64,000 nt of DNA from positions 560,501 to 624,500 of the forward strand of contig NZ_CP072347.1 in NCBI RefSeq assembly GCF_018127925.1, in the 5' to 3' direction. The DNA is from Prevotella melaninogenica (lineage in GTDB: Bacteria; Bacteroidota; Bacteroidia; Bacteroidales; Bacteroidaceae). Both the position numbers and the translations under genes were made by a program. Within the stretch, counting starts at the first letter, position 1; every line of letters begins with the position of its first letter. Positions 1-9,789 of the stretch are shown one piece after another. The notes beneath the pieces were generated by a model. That model was not told where the DNA came from. It saw nothing but the letters and a program-made list of their open reading frames with translations, and did not search any database.

Positions 1-507
1 ATCCTGACCATTATAATACGGAATTCCGTCGGAGATGTTGATGATAACAGGTGCGGGATTCTGTGGCTTGTCTTCCATCCATTTGGAGACAAGTTCTTTA
101 GCCATCTCAAAGGCACCCTTCATGTTTGTAGTGCCATCCTTGTCAATGGCTTCTACCCAAACTGGCATCTTTGTGTCTATTTCAATGATTCCGCCAGCAC
201 CATCAGGCATCTTCTTCTTCACAGAGTCTATTCTTACAGGATTACTATACAAATCCTCTAGGTATCCAGAACAAATCTCCTTCACATTATGGTTATATCC
301 AATAACGGTGATAAAACAACGGTTCTTTGGCTTTTCTCCGTTGAAATTCTTCTGGATAATCTCATTGATAACTCGGTTGATTACCTTTGAGGCGAAAGAT
401 GTCCTTGTCTCTCCTTCGTAAGGACTCATCATAGAGCCGGACTGATCTATCAAGATGATAAGGTAGCCTGGTGTTGCGGAACTCCATTGCATGTCGTTTG
501 CTGCCAT
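1..507 (-). CDS. von Willebrand factor A domain protein, N-terminal part (runs off the window)
   Basis: The reverse strand is open from an ATG at 507-505 to the window edge, 169 codons with no stop. The translation starts MAANDMQWSS and has the metal-ion-dependent adhesion site DQSGS at residues 21-25, a later threonine context DGTTN and the third-site context NISDG near the edge. This is a cytosolic-looking VWA domain starting at residue 14 with no signal peptide. Proteins of this kind often act with partner ATPases or phosphatases, but the partner lies outside the window. The C-terminus is missing, so any further domain is unknown. Confidence 0.8.
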   Translation of the reverse strand, partial: MAANDMQWSSATPGYLIILIDQSGSMMSPYEGETRTSFASKVINRVINEIIQKNFNGEKPKNRCFITVIGYNHNVKEICSGYLEDLYSNPVRIDSVKKKMPDGAGGIIEIDTKMPVWVEAIDKDGTTNMKGAFEMAKELVSKWMEDKPQNPAPVIINISDGIPYYNGQD

Positions 508-1494
508 AGGTAGTAAATTTATTCCGGCTGCTCCTGTTCAGATAGTTAAGTTTAGATTAAGTTACATACAAGCGCAAAAACGTGGAGCTACGTCCTGTCA
601 CTCGTTCCACACTATAAGGCTTCTAGCATTGCCCTGATTCTCGAAACGAGCAACGCCATTAGCCCCACGCTGATGTAGATATATAGTACTTCCACGCCCT
701 GCCAAATAAATGATAGGACACAATGAGGGTTGTATGTAGTACACCCAGTGAAGCATTGACATTGCTTTTTTTTGACAATCAGTTTGAACTTTGCAAGAAT
801 TCTATAGCGTCAAATCCAAAGCATCAGTAAACGCCTTTGCCTATGTATGCGCCCATCCTTATTCCGCTCCTGCTGTCTTGCGACAGAGGCTCGGAGTGAG
901 GTAAGCGGTCGTAAAATTAAGCAAAATCAGACAAACCCACAAAAAAAATGTAGAGAAATGTGTGTCGGAGTTAAAAAATGACTGACAGTATCAGCAAGAT
1001 AATACCCAATATCTACCATATTGTATATTTGAGCGCTACAAGGCGTCAATCTTTCAATAACCAGAAAGATTCCCATTCCCCACATTTCAAAGAATTCATC
1101 AACGTATGATTAATTTTAGCGAAACATAAGGCAATTGATGCTTAATAGGCTTGCAAAAGATGCCCTTTTAAAGTCTTATTAACGCCCTTTTGAAACCTTG
1201 CTAAGCATCTTTTGAATCCTCTTTTTGCAACTACTTGGTAATAAATGACTTAGAAAGGAAATAAAACAACTCACGTTTAAGTTATTTCCCTATCTTTTCT
1301 TTGAACATTTTGTCAATATATTTCCTTGTCTTTTGAAGTTAAATCTTACACAGAGCCAAAGAGTTAAGGGAGGGTTTATTTAAAGATATGTATCCACAGT
1401 GCGCTATTAATGCAAAATAGAGGAGGTGTGGACTGTTTTAACCACTTTTCTATTTGAAATCTAATAAGTTGCGTTTACTTGTGGAGGGATTAAG
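508..1494. other. Long gap between divergent genes, no coding region seen
   Basis: About 1 kb separates the VWA gene (minus) from the Wzi-family gene (plus). No convincing open reading frame is present on either strand. The right half contains a copy of the dispersed intergenic repeat (1131-1375). No strong promoter for the VWA gene was recognised. Confidence 0.6.
1131..1375 (+). repeat. Dispersed intergenic repeat family I, copy a
   Basis: This block has successive units of about 22 bases: a GGCTTGCAAAAGATGCCC unit, then units beginning TTTTAAAGTC, TTTTGAAACC and TTTTGAATCC with cores such as TTAACGCCC and TAAGCATC. It is followed by GCAACTACTTGGTAATAA, an AT-rich tail with TTTTGTCAATATATTTCC, and an ACACAGAG motif. 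Copy b at 19671 shares this order over roughly 250 bases. Copies c to h share the unit part. Confidence 0.8.
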
Positions 1495-1525
1495 TTTGCC
1501 GGTCATCTTTTTTTTATTATCTTTG
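1495..1525 (+). promoter_or_regulatory. Bacteroidota-type promoter for the Wzi-family gene
   Basis: TTTG at 1495-1498 and TATCTTTG at 1518-1525 are separated by 19 bases, matching the -33/-7 pattern TTTG and TAnnTTTG of the Bacteroidota primary sigma factor. The start codon at 1546 lies about 20 bases downstream. Confidence 0.65.
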
Positions 1526-1545
1526 TAGCTGGTATTAACTTTATA

Positions 1546-3144
1546 ATGATGAAGAAGTTATTTTCAACCTTGGTTGTCCTTTTGATGACATCGACGATGC
1601 AGGCTCAGTATCAAGAGCCGGTGCGACGTGACACGTTAAAGTTGCAGCCATTAAAGGGCTTAGAATATAAGGTGGAGATGCAGGGGAGCCTTTCAAAAGG
1701 CAAGACCCCACTCTGGCTCAATGCCAATAAGTATGGACTCAGTTCGCTGGAGACGGCGAACGGCTATCTACGTGGGGGCATAGAACGCCCATTGAGCACG
1801 GATGAAGGGCAGAAGTTCGGCTTAGGCTATGGGTTAGATGTTGTCGTTCCTATCAATTATACAAGTAAGGCTGTTATCCAGCAGGCATACGTGGAAGGGC
1901 GATGGTTACATGGAACACTGACCATTGGAGCTAAGGAACAGCCGATGGAACTGAAGAACAATGAGCTCAGTTCGGGTTCGCAGACATTGGGTATCAATGC
2001 TCGTCCTATTCCGCAGGTGCGCTTGGCATTGTCAGACTATTGGACACTACCTTTTGCGAATGGCTGGTTACACCTCAAAGGACACGTCGCTTACGGAATG
2101 ATGACCGACCAAAATTGGCAACATGACTTCACCGCTAAGCAGTCGAAATATACCGACCGCGCATTCTTCCACTCTAAGGCAGGCTATCTGAAGGTGGGCA
2201 ATGATGAGGTGTTCTGTCCGTGGTCGTTGGAGATGGGATTAGAGATGGTTAGTATCTTTGGCGGTACCTCTTATCTCCCTGGTGGGCATGGTGCCATGAA
2301 AACCATAGAGAATGGGAAAGGGCTGCACGCTTATTGGAACGCCTTTCTCCCCGGTGGTGCTGACAATGGTGAGACAACTTATCAGAATGTGCAGGGCGAC
2401 CAATTGGGCAGTTGGGTGATGCGTTTCAACTATGATGGCGACTGGAGTGGTTTTTCACTCTATGCCGATAAGTTCTTTGAGGACCATTCAGCCATGCTTC
2501 AGCTTGACTATGACGGTTATGGTGAGGGTAGCGAGTGGATGGAGAAGAAGCAACGTCGCTACTTGATTTATGATTTCAAGGACTGGCTCTTAGGTTTTGA
2601 ATATCGTTATAAACCAGATAATTGGTTGAACACTTTTGTCGTTGAATACCTTTATTCAAAGTATCAGAGTGGTCCGATTTACCATGATCACACCATCACG
2701 GTAGCCGATCATATCGGAGGCAAGGACAACTACTATAACCATTATATCCTCCCCGGTTTCCAACATTGGGGACAAGGCATTGGTAATCCGCTTTATCGTT
2801 CGCCAATTTATAATGAAGATGGGACTATCTACTTTAAGGACAACCGTTTCGTGGGTTTCCATGTAGGTTTGGGTGGTCATCCTTCAGAGTATTTCAAGTG
2901 GCGCTTCCTCGGCACATGGCAGGAGGGATTGGGAACCTACGAACAGCCTTACACGAAGAGACGACACAATGTGAGTCTGATGGGGGAGGCTACCTATACA
3001 CTGCAAGGACAGAAACTTCCGATGTGGATGAGAGGTGTTGATGTCCGAATGGGCATCGGTGCCGACTTTGGTTCAGTACTCGGTGGCAACAACTATGGTA
3101 TGCAGTTGACCATTACGAAGCGTGGTTTGTTAGGAAAGAAATAG
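1546..3144 (+). CDS. Capsule assembly Wzi-family outer membrane protein
   Basis: This 532-residue protein has a Sec signal peptide (residues 1 to about 20, ending in an AQA-type site). The rest is rich in alternating aromatic and polar strands, as expected for an outer membrane beta barrel. The sequence (for example SGSQTLGINARPIPQVRLAL, LPGGHGAMKT and a C-terminal FGSVLGGNNYGMQL) resembles the Bacteroidota Wzi-like capsule assembly family, in which the barrel anchors or organises surface polysaccharide. It lies close to a full Wzx/Wzy gene set, which fits. Two in-frame ATGs (1546 and 1549) are equivalent. The assignment is by family resemblance only. Confidence 0.75.
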   Translation: MMKKLFSTLVVLLMTSTMQAQYQEPVRRDTLKLQPLKGLEYKVEMQGSLSKGKTPLWLNANKYGLSSLETANGYLRGGIERPLSTDEGQKFGLGYGLDVVVPINYTSKAVIQQAYVEGRWLHGTLTIGAKEQPMELKNNELSSGSQTLGINARPIPQVRLALSDYWTLPFANGWLHLKGHVAYGMMTDQNWQHDFTAKQSKYTDRAFFHSKAGYLKVGNDEVFCPWSLEMGLEMVSIFGGTSYLPGGHGAMKTIENGKGLHAYWNAFLPGGADNGETTYQNVQGDQLGSWVMRFNYDGDWSGFSLYADKFFEDHSAMLQLDYDGYGEGSEWMEKKQRRYLIYDFKDWLLGFEYRYKPDNWLNTFVVEYLYSKYQSGPIYHDHTITVADHIGGKDNYYNHYILPGFQHWGQGIGNPLYRSPIYNEDGTIYFKDNRFVGFHVGLGGHPSEYFKWRFLGTWQEGLGTYEQPYTKRRHNVSLMGEATYTLQGQKLPMWMRGVDVRMGIGADFGSVLGGNNYGMQLTITKRGLLGKK

Positions 3145-3177
3145 CCTTTTTATTGTGTAAAAAGAACAAAATAGAAT

Positions 3178-3627
3178 ATGAAAAGAATAAAGATATTATC
3201 TTTTGTCTTGCCCCTACTGACACTCCTCTTCTCCTCTTGTACGTTGGAAACGGACAATGATGCAGGAAGAATGGAGGGAATGTGGCATCTTGTGAAGATA
3301 GAATCAATGACATCCGCTGCAAATGAAGACTTGAGTGAGCAGGTAATCTTCTGGTCTTTTCAAGCTAAGCTCTTGCAGATGGAGGATAAGACAGGACAGC
3401 ATTATAGCTATCTCTATCGTTTCCGTATTGATAATGACCAACTTACGTTGACTTCTCCTTATCAGTTTGACCGTGAGAATGGCGACCGACCACTAACAGC
3501 TTATGAGTCAACATTAGGCTTATATGGTATTAAAAGTCTTACGCCAGTGTTCCGAATTGAGAAGATAGACAGACGAAAGATGATATTGAATGATGGGGCG
3601 GTAAGGCTCTACTTTGATAAATTCTAA
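3178..3627 (+). CDS. Small lipoprotein, lipocalin-like
   Basis: This 149-residue protein begins with a lipoprotein signal peptide. Lipobox LFSSC places the acylated cysteine at residue 21. The mature part contains GMWHLVKIESM, typical of the start of the short lipocalin-like domains common in Bacteroidota lipoproteins, followed by beta-rich sequence ending RLYFDKF. It starts 33 bases after the Wzi-family gene on the same strand, so the two are probably cotranscribed. Function is unknown. Confidence 0.6.
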   Translation: MKRIKILSFVLPLLTLLFSSCTLETDNDAGRMEGMWHLVKIESMTSAANEDLSEQVIFWSFQAKLLQMEDKTGQHYSYLYRFRIDNDQLTLTSPYQFDRENGDRPLTAYESTLGLYGIKSLTPVFRIEKIDRRKMILNDGAVRLYFDKF

Positions 3628-3727
3628 GCGGTTAAACTCTATTGAACCCTATTGATATCATGTGAGTTATTAGCATCTTTGGATTTTTATCTTTCTCTTC
3701 TTGACACGCTCTATCCCTCTTTAATAG

Positions 3728-3795
3728 ACGTGCGGACGCCTAACACATGACGTGCGGAGGCTTCGCACTATTGGTGCGGACCGTAAGCACATAAC
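3728..3795 (+). repeat. Short dispersed repeat family II, copy 1 (GTGCGGAGGCTTCGCAC)
   Basis: Contains GTGCGGACGCC, GTGCGGAGGCTTCGCAC and TTGGTGCGGA in a row, preceded by TTTAATAGA. The core can fold into a small hairpin (GTGCG with CGCAC). Related copies lie at 11528, 16340 and 22911, all in gaps between genes. Confidence 0.65.
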
Positions 3796-3876
3796 AAAGT
3801 AATACGGTGTGAAAGCTATGCAGAAGGGTAGTTTTTGTTTAAGATATTGCTTTAAGTCATTATGGCTACGAAATAA

Positions 3877-3904
3877 CAAAAGGCAGGTGTGAGCCTGCCT
3901 TTTG
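3877..3904. terminator. Bidirectional terminator hairpin
   Basis: An 11-bp perfect stem (CAAAAGGCAGG with CCTGCCTTTTG) and 6-base loop sit between the 3' ends of the plus-strand lipoprotein gene and the minus-strand WecA-like gene. It can serve both directions, although the T tracts are short. Confidence 0.75.
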
Positions 3905-3959
3905 TGTATATATTAATAACGCTGCTTAGTTTTTAGTTTCTTACCTTTTTACTTCCTCT

Positions 3960-5066
3960 TTATTCTGTGAAAGGAAGTCCACCTTTCCTTCTTATAAAGA
4001 CATCGAGGGTATATTGGAAGGTGATATAGATAATAATATCAATCGCAATAATCCATGTCACAAGAAGTTGATTGAAGAGAGAAAGGTTGATGATGATAAA
4101 GATAAGCGACAGTGCAATGATGCTTATCAAAGCCTGATGCTGTGTCATTCCTGCACGCATTAGCTTATGGTGGATATGGTTTTTATCCGCTCTGAAGATC
4201 GGTTTGTGGTGAAGAATTCGAACGATGATAACTCTGAACACATCAAAGGTTGGTACGAGGAGTAAGGTCACGGAAAGGAGCGTTGCACCCTTCTGATAAG
4301 GCATGACATGTGGGTTATACATACAGAACTTAATCAGTAGTACGCCAAGGATGTAACCAAGTGTCAGACTACCAGAGTCTCCCATGAATATCTTTTGGTT
4401 CTTTTCCTGTTTTCCCCATATGTTATGGTAAAGGAAAGGAATCAATACACCCATCAGTCCAGCAATAAGGATGCAATAGACCCATATCTTTTCGCGTTGG
4501 AAAATAAAGAAAAGACCCGATAAAGCGATGAGCGTAAGGCTCGCAGAGAGGCCGTCAATACCATCTATCAAGTTGATGGAATTCATGATAAATACCAGTA
4601 CGCCAATGGTTAACACCGCCCCTACGAGTGGCGGAATCTCATAGATACCCAAGAATCCGTAGAGGTTGTTGATGTAAAGATAGGACATCGGAAGCAGACT
4701 TGCCACAATAATCTGCATGAGAAGTTTCTTCTTTGCCCGTACGCCAAAGATGTCATCGAGTACGCCTGTTATATAGATAACGGTGATACCCACGCCAAAG
4801 AAGATGCTCCATGGGCTGACCCCAATCTTATTGCCTTTGCTTGTATAAATCCACGCCAATAGTGCAACGACCGTAGCAATCAGCATACTGGGCATAAACG
4901 ATACACCCCCTAAGCGAGGAACAGCATTCTTGTGTATTTTTCTGGCATTTGGTGTGTCATATAATTTTCTCTTTTTACAAAACGAGAGAATCTGTGGAAT
5001 CATAATGAATCCACAGACAGCACTCATGGCAAAAGCAAACAGGCTTATCAAAATATATGTTGACAT
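3960..5066 (-). CDS. WecA-like undecaprenyl-phosphate sugar-1-phosphate transferase
   Basis: This polytopic membrane enzyme is of the MraY/WecA family, which transfers a (usually N-acetylated) sugar-1-phosphate from a UDP-sugar to undecaprenyl phosphate and starts polysaccharide synthesis. Visible motifs in order are RLGGVSFMP, LDDIFGV, NLIDGIDGL, MGDSGSLTLGY and the HIHHKLM loop, with about ten membrane segments. An upstream in-frame ATG at 5099 would add 11 polar residues. The ATG at 5066 (MSTYILISLF) gives the normal family start directly before the first membrane helix and is preferred (368 residues). It faces away from the plus-strand glycosyltransferase run. Confidence 0.85.
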   Translation of the reverse strand: MSTYILISLFAFAMSAVCGFIMIPQILSFCKKRKLYDTPNARKIHKNAVPRLGGVSFMPSMLIATVVALLAWIYTSKGNKIGVSPWSIFFGVGITVIYITGVLDDIFGVRAKKKLLMQIIVASLLPMSYLYINNLYGFLGIYEIPPLVGAVLTIGVLVFIMNSINLIDGIDGLSASLTLIALSGLFFIFQREKIWVYCILIAGLMGVLIPFLYHNIWGKQEKNQKIFMGDSGSLTLGYILGVLLIKFCMYNPHVMPYQKGATLLSVTLLLVPTFDVFRVIIVRILHHKPIFRADKNHIHHKLMRAGMTQHQALISIIALSLIFIIINLSLFNQLLVTWIIAIDIIIYITFQYTLDVFIRRKGGLPFTE

Positions 5067-5312
5067 GTTGTATGTATTCTTGTGTTTAATAAAACTCAAA
5101 AATTGTAATTATATTGTATTTGGGCGTCATAAAAAGTATAATTATTATCTGATGATAATCGTTTTTGCGAAATCTTCTCACTGTGAATGGTTATTTGTTA
5201 TTTTCTTTTTGTAAATTTGTAGCTAAAGAATATTAGTTGAGTCGTTGTCTATTATGGGCATTGGGCGGTTCTATTAAGTATTTTTTGTTAAATAATCCTT
5301 GAGCATCAACGT

Positions 5313-6134
5313 ATGGAACGTATTGACATATCAGTTTTAATGGCTGTCTATAAGAAAGATAATCCAACTTTCCTTCGTGAAAGTTTAGATAGTATCTTTT
5401 CTCAGACAGTGGAGGTTGCCGAGGTCGTTTTGTTAGAGGATGGACCTTTGACGGATGCTTTGTATGACGTTATAAAGTCTTATAAGTTGAGATATTCAAC
5501 TTTGAAAGTGGTGTCATTCCCAGAGAATAGGGGGTTGGGTAAGACCTTAAATGATGGCTTACTACTTTGTAAATATGATCTTGTGGCACGTATGGATGCT
5601 GACGATATCTGTAAACCGAATAGGTTAGAGGTAGAGTATAATTGGCTAAAGGCGCATGAGGACTATGACGTGATAGGCTCTTGGGTGGATGAATTTACAG
5701 ACGATAAGACGCGGGTAAAGTCGATAAGAAAGGTTCCTGAAACGTATGATGAGATAAAGAAATATGCGCAGTATAGATGTCCTATAAACCATCCGACAGC
5801 TATGTATAAAAAAGTAGCAGTGCTGGCAGTAGGTGGTTATCTCACAGAATATTTCCCTGAAGATTATTTCCTTTGGTTGCGAATGTTGAAGAATGGAAGT
5901 AAGTTTTATAATATTCAGGAGTCTTTGTTGTGGTTCCGTTATTCGGAGGAGACGGTAGCAAAGCGAGGTGGTTGGGCTTATGCTTGTGATGAGGTGCGTA
6001 TCTTGGTACGGATGCTGAAGATGGGCTACATACCTTTCCATGTTTTTTGTCAAAGTGTTGTAATCCGTTTTACCACTCGTGTTATGCCTTTACCTATCCG
6101 TCAGCGGTTATATAATTTGATAAGAAAAACATAG
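5313..6134 (+). CDS. Family 2 glycosyltransferase
   Basis: This 273-residue cytoplasmic GT-A fold enzyme starts ISVLMAVYKKDNP and has the metal-binding MDADD motif at residues 94-98 and a PEDYFLW segment downstream. The pattern resembles AmsE-type transferases of exopolysaccharide clusters. The donor sugar cannot be told from the sequence. A TAAATTTGT box at 5212-5220 could be the -7 element, but no well-spaced -33 element was found. It is the first gene of the plus-strand polysaccharide run; a 137-base gap separates it from wzz. Confidence 0.85.
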   Translation: MERIDISVLMAVYKKDNPTFLRESLDSIFSQTVEVAEVVLLEDGPLTDALYDVIKSYKLRYSTLKVVSFPENRGLGKTLNDGLLLCKYDLVARMDADDICKPNRLEVEYNWLKAHEDYDVIGSWVDEFTDDKTRVKSIRKVPETYDEIKKYAQYRCPINHPTAMYKKVAVLAVGGYLTEYFPEDYFLWLRMLKNGSKFYNIQESLLWFRYSEETVAKRGGWAYACDEVRILVRMLKMGYIPFHVFCQSVVIRFTTRVMPLPIRQRLYNLIRKT

Positions 6135-6271
6135 CTTTGCAGGATTGAATAAGCTAAGAAGAATCACACTTATCTACAAAGAGATGATACAATAAAATAG
6201 CGAACATTACGTTTCTATTTTTATATCGTAGTTAATTATTAAAGATAAATACAGAATTAAATATAGTTTCA

Positions 6272-7324
6272 ATGGAAGACAATAAGAAAGAGAAAGTTGC
6301 AGTAGTTTCCTTTCTCAAAAAACTTAAGCATGACTTGTTACGATACGTTATCGTATTTGTTGTTGCTTTGGTAGGATCAATCTTAGTGATTCTACCTGTT
6401 CCACGCTATTATAAGTGCGATATATCACTTGCTCCAGAGATGGATAATACCGAGAACGGAGGTAAGTTGAGTTCTATTGCGTCTTCCTTTGGTGTGGATC
6501 TTGGCGATGTTGCTTCTGCCAATGCCTTACAGCCAAGTCTTTATCCAGACCTGATGAAGTCAAATGAGTTTATTAAGAGTCTGCTACAGATTCCTGTAGA
6601 GACAAAAGATGGTTCGGTAAAAACCAATTACTACGATTATCTTTATAATCATCAGAAAGAGTCGCCATACGCTAAAGCGATAGGATGGATTGGAAAGAAG
6701 TTTAGCGATAAAGACAGTCTTACAAGCAAAATAGACTCTATTAATCCGTTTATGCTTAATAAAAAGCAAGACGAAATCTTCACGAGTATAAAGAATAGTA
6801 TTGCATGTGACATTGATATTAAGACTGGATTGATAACGATTTCAGTGGAAGATCAAGACCCATTGATTAGTGCTACGATTGCTGATTCGGTACGAGCTAA
6901 ACTGCAGGACTTCATCACCAACTATAAAACAAACAAGATGAAGAATGACGTGAAGTATTATACAAAGTTGGTCGCAGAGGCAAAGAAGAAGTATGAGGAC
7001 GCACGTCAGAAGTATGCAACCTTCTCTGATGCCAATCAAGATGTTATCTTACAAGAGCTTCAGTCACAACGTGATGACTTGGAGAATGATATGCAGTTGA
7101 AGTTTAATGCTTATAGTGCGTTGAGCACACAGCTGCAAAATGCACAGGCAAAGTTGCAAGAGCATACTCCTTCTTTTACAATAGTTCAGAGTGCCTCTGT
7201 ACCTGTTAAGCCTGCAGGACCAAAGCGAATGGCATTTGTTTTTATTGTTGTTTTCCTGAGTATGATGGTTACATTCGTTATTTGTAACTTCTCGTTATTG
7301 TTTGGTGGAGCAAAGGGTGAATAG
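6272..7324 (+). CDS. Chain length determinant (Wzz-type) protein
   Basis: This 350-residue inner membrane protein has the Wzz architecture: a first membrane helix at about residues 22-41, a long periplasmic part with a coiled-coil stretch (roughly 215-290), a proline-containing VPVKPAGPKR segment, then a second membrane helix near the C-terminus. It probably sets polymer length together with the Wzy candidate. It has no cytoplasmic tyrosine kinase domain, unlike Wzc, and no separate kinase is present in the window. The next gene starts 3 bases after its stop. Confidence 0.85.
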   Translation: MEDNKKEKVAVVSFLKKLKHDLLRYVIVFVVALVGSILVILPVPRYYKCDISLAPEMDNTENGGKLSSIASSFGVDLGDVASANALQPSLYPDLMKSNEFIKSLLQIPVETKDGSVKTNYYDYLYNHQKESPYAKAIGWIGKKFSDKDSLTSKIDSINPFMLNKKQDEIFTSIKNSIACDIDIKTGLITISVEDQDPLISATIADSVRAKLQDFITNYKTNKMKNDVKYYTKLVAEAKKKYEDARQKYATFSDANQDVILQELQSQRDDLENDMQLKFNAYSALSTQLQNAQAKLQEHTPSFTIVQSASVPVKPAGPKRMAFVFIVVFLSMMVTFVICNFSLLFGGAKGE

Positions 7325-7327
7325 TTG

Positions 7328-8641
7328 ATGATTAGAGTGAAGGATATCATAACGCGTATAAACTCATATTCTATATCACGAAGAATGGGGCAAGGGCTGG
7401 TGTGGTCGTTCACTGGAACGGCTTTAGCGAAGTTCCTTACCTTACTCGTTGGTATCATCTGTGCCCATATTTTGCAGAAAGAAGCATACGGAGAGTTCTC
7501 TATGGTGCGCTCTACGATTAATATGTTTATTGTGCTTGGCTCTGCAGGATTAGGTGTTACGTCAACTAAGTATATAGCAGAATACAGGGAGAAGCAGGCT
7601 GATAAGATTCCTGCTGTCTATGCTGCAACGAACTACTTTGGACTTTTAATGGCCATCATAACGGCAATCCTGATACTGTTAGGCGCACCGTTTATAGCTA
7701 ATAACATCCTTCACCATCCAAGTATTGTCCTGCCAGTACGTATAGGTGCGGTGTTATTGTTCTTTTCTATCATCAATGGTGTACAGAATGGAGCATTGAT
7801 GGGCTTTGAAAACTTCAAGGCAATCGCTATCAATACATTGTTGGGAAGTGTCTTAGAATCGGTTTTAACGATTCTTGGAGCATATTATTTTGGTGTTAAT
7901 GGAGCTATTCTTGGTTTTGGAATGGGATTCATCTTGATATTTGTTACGAATCATCTTTCTATCAATAAGAACTTCTCAGCTATTCATATAAAGAAGTTAA
8001 GCATAAAGAAACTCCATTTAAAGGACTTCTCTATCTTATATACTTATAGCCTTCCAGCAGCTTTGTCGGCATTACTTATCACCCCTTCGTTCTGGTTGAT
8101 ACGCTCAATACTTGTGCGTGCAGAGGGCTTTCAGGAACTTGCAGTCTTCGAAGCGGCTGACCAGTGGAAAGTTATTATCTTGTTTGTTCCCACAGCCTTC
8201 AGTCAGATAGTCCTGCCAATCCTATCCAGTTTACATAAGGAAAAGACCTCCTTTGTATCTACTTTGAAGTATAATATGCTCATTGTAGGCATTACGGCTT
8301 TGTTATTATCTATTGGTGTAATGCTCTTCGGTGGTTTTATCATGCGACTGTACGGTGCTACTTATGACAATTCTGTACCTGTTCAGATACTCGCTATATC
8401 TACAATCTTCTCTGCATTGGCTAATGTTCTTGAGATGGCAGTATATAGTCTTGGTAAGATGTGGCAATGCTTTGCTATCAATATTGTTTGGGCTTTGCTA
8501 ATGGTTGGATGCTCTTATTATCTTTGTATGAGAGGAGATGGGGCTAATGGCCTATCAATGGCAGTATTAGTCTCTTATGTAGTGTCCTTCTTTATGTTTT
8601 TGGTGTACACCATCATTGTTGTTAGGAAGGAGGTAAAGTGA
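7328..8641 (+). CDS. Polysaccharide flippase (Wzx-type, MOP superfamily)
   Basis: This is a hydrophobic protein of 437 residues with about 12 or more membrane segments. Its N-terminal part (GLVWSFTGTALAKFLTLLVG) and KEAYGEFSMVRS are characteristic of O-antigen and teichoic-acid flippases. It would move lipid-linked repeat units across the inner membrane. ATG 7328 is preferred over the adjacent TTG at 7325. Its stop codon overlaps the next start by one base (TGATG), indicating translational coupling. Confidence 0.88.
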   Translation: MIRVKDIITRINSYSISRRMGQGLVWSFTGTALAKFLTLLVGIICAHILQKEAYGEFSMVRSTINMFIVLGSAGLGVTSTKYIAEYREKQADKIPAVYAATNYFGLLMAIITAILILLGAPFIANNILHHPSIVLPVRIGAVLLFFSIINGVQNGALMGFENFKAIAINTLLGSVLESVLTILGAYYFGVNGAILGFGMGFILIFVTNHLSINKNFSAIHIKKLSIKKLHLKDFSILYTYSLPAALSALLITPSFWLIRSILVRAEGFQELAVFEAADQWKVIILFVPTAFSQIVLPILSSLHKEKTSFVSTLKYNMLIVGITALLLSIGVMLFGGFIMRLYGATYDNSVPVQILAISTIFSALANVLEMAVYSLGKMWQCFAINIVWALLMVGCSYYLCMRGDGANGLSMAVLVSYVVSFFMFLVYTIIVVRKEVK

Positions 8642-9789
8642 TGTCAGAGAAGGTTCGTTATATCTTATTTGCACTCTTTCTTTTCCTTACACAGATACTG
8701 GGTACAGGCATTGTTCCAATGGGACTGTTCGCCCTTTCGCTGTTAATGATATTCTCACCTACCACCTTTCTACGTAGTCTGAGATATACCCCAATCTTCT
8801 TTTTATTCATCTGTCTCTCCTTGGGAGTCGGTTTTTACTTTGCGTTATGCAATGGTCTGAAGCCATGGAACATAGCTTATTGGGGACAATTCTACTTCCT
8901 TTGTATTCTTCTCTTAGGTGTTAAAGATAAGAAGATGTGCTTGGAAGCGTTGCGTATCTTCGTTTTTATCATCTTTATTCTTGACTTTGGAACGAATCTC
9001 TTGTTCCTTGTCGGTGTGAATGTACCCTGGACTGAACTGCCACCAGTGCGCCCTGGTGAAGCACTTGCACGTTTCCCAGGCTTTAAGGGTAATGCTTTAT
9101 ATTCAGGAAGTATCACCTTTGTGAGTGCTTGTTATATGCTCAACCAGAAGAAGGTGAATAAACTTGTCTTTTACATAGGGCTTGCCTCAATGGTGGGTAA
9201 CCTCATTTTGTCAGGTTCGTATCGCTATCTTATCATCGGTGCGGTCGTTGCAACGATGTATTATCTGCGTTTGTACAGAAGTAAGATTATGATGGTTGGA
9301 CTGTATGTTTCAAGTATTGTCATAGTGTTTATGGCAACACTTGTCACGATGTTCTCTAATCTAAGCAACTTCTATCGAGCGTTTATTTGGTTCCATTTCT
9401 TAAAAGAGATAGCAAAAGACCCATGGATAGGACATGGATTCTTCAATATCCATTTGGATGAAAACCAAGACTTTAGTACACCTTCTCATTTGATAGCCAA
9501 TGGCGTGACAGAGTCTTGTATCTTGACACTTGGTTATAGTTTTGGTGTCATTGTCTTGTTATTCTTCCTCGTAAGTATTGTCAAAACATTGTTGAGATAT
9601 AAGGCATACCGACGTTATTCAGTAGAGTTAGGACTGTTTATCGGTTTAACTTTGGACCTCTTTTGGGGTGGAAGCTTCGATAATACCTATACCTTTGCAT
9701 TATTGTTATTGAGTTGGTATGTAATCAATGAAACAGCTTGTAAAAAAGAATTGAATGAAGACATTCACGATAGTAATACCGACGTATAA
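8641..9789 (+). CDS. Wzy-type polysaccharide polymerase candidate
   Basis: This 382-residue integral membrane protein has about ten or eleven predicted helices and a large soluble loop near residues 245-290 (FHFLKEIAKDPWIGHGFFNI). That layout and the GHGFFN segment fit O-antigen polymerase/ligase proteins, which are poorly conserved. Its position between the flippase and glycosyltransferases supports a Wzy role. ATG 8641 was chosen rather than GTG 8638. The next gene starts 35 bases before its stop. Confidence 0.75.
   Translation: MSEKVRYILFALFLFLTQILGTGIVPMGLFALSLLMIFSPTTFLRSLRYTPIFFLFICLSLGVGFYFALCNGLKPWNIAYWGQFYFLCILLLGVKDKKMCLEALRIFVFIIFILDFGTNLLFLVGVNVPWTELPPVRPGEALARFPGFKGNALYSGSITFVSACYMLNQKKVNKLVFYIGLASMVGNLILSGSYRYLIIGAVVATMYYLRLYRSKIMMVGLYVSSIVIVFMATLVTMFSNLSNFYRAFIWFHFLKEIAKDPWIGHGFFNIHLDENQDFSTPSHLIANGVTESCILTLGYSFGVIVLLFFLVSIVKTLLRYKAYRRYSVELGLFIGLTLDLFWGGSFDNTYTFALLLLSWYVINETACKKELNEDIHDSNTDV

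Larger units (their letters stand above)
3628..3959. other. Convergent gap with a short repeat and a terminator
   Basis: The gap between the lipoprotein gene and the WecA-like gene holds a family II GTGCGG repeat (3728-3795) and a terminator hairpin (3877-3904). No gene is seen. Confidence 0.7.

Noticed and set aside
508-1130. A possible gene or remnant between the VWA gene and the repeat
   Set aside because: No frame of useful length with plausible codon use or motif was found on either strand.
1131-1375. Unit repeats of about 22 bases as a CRISPR array
   Set aside because: The units are imperfect and directly adjacent, with no distinct unique spacers and no cas genes nearby. Copies are scattered through many gaps.
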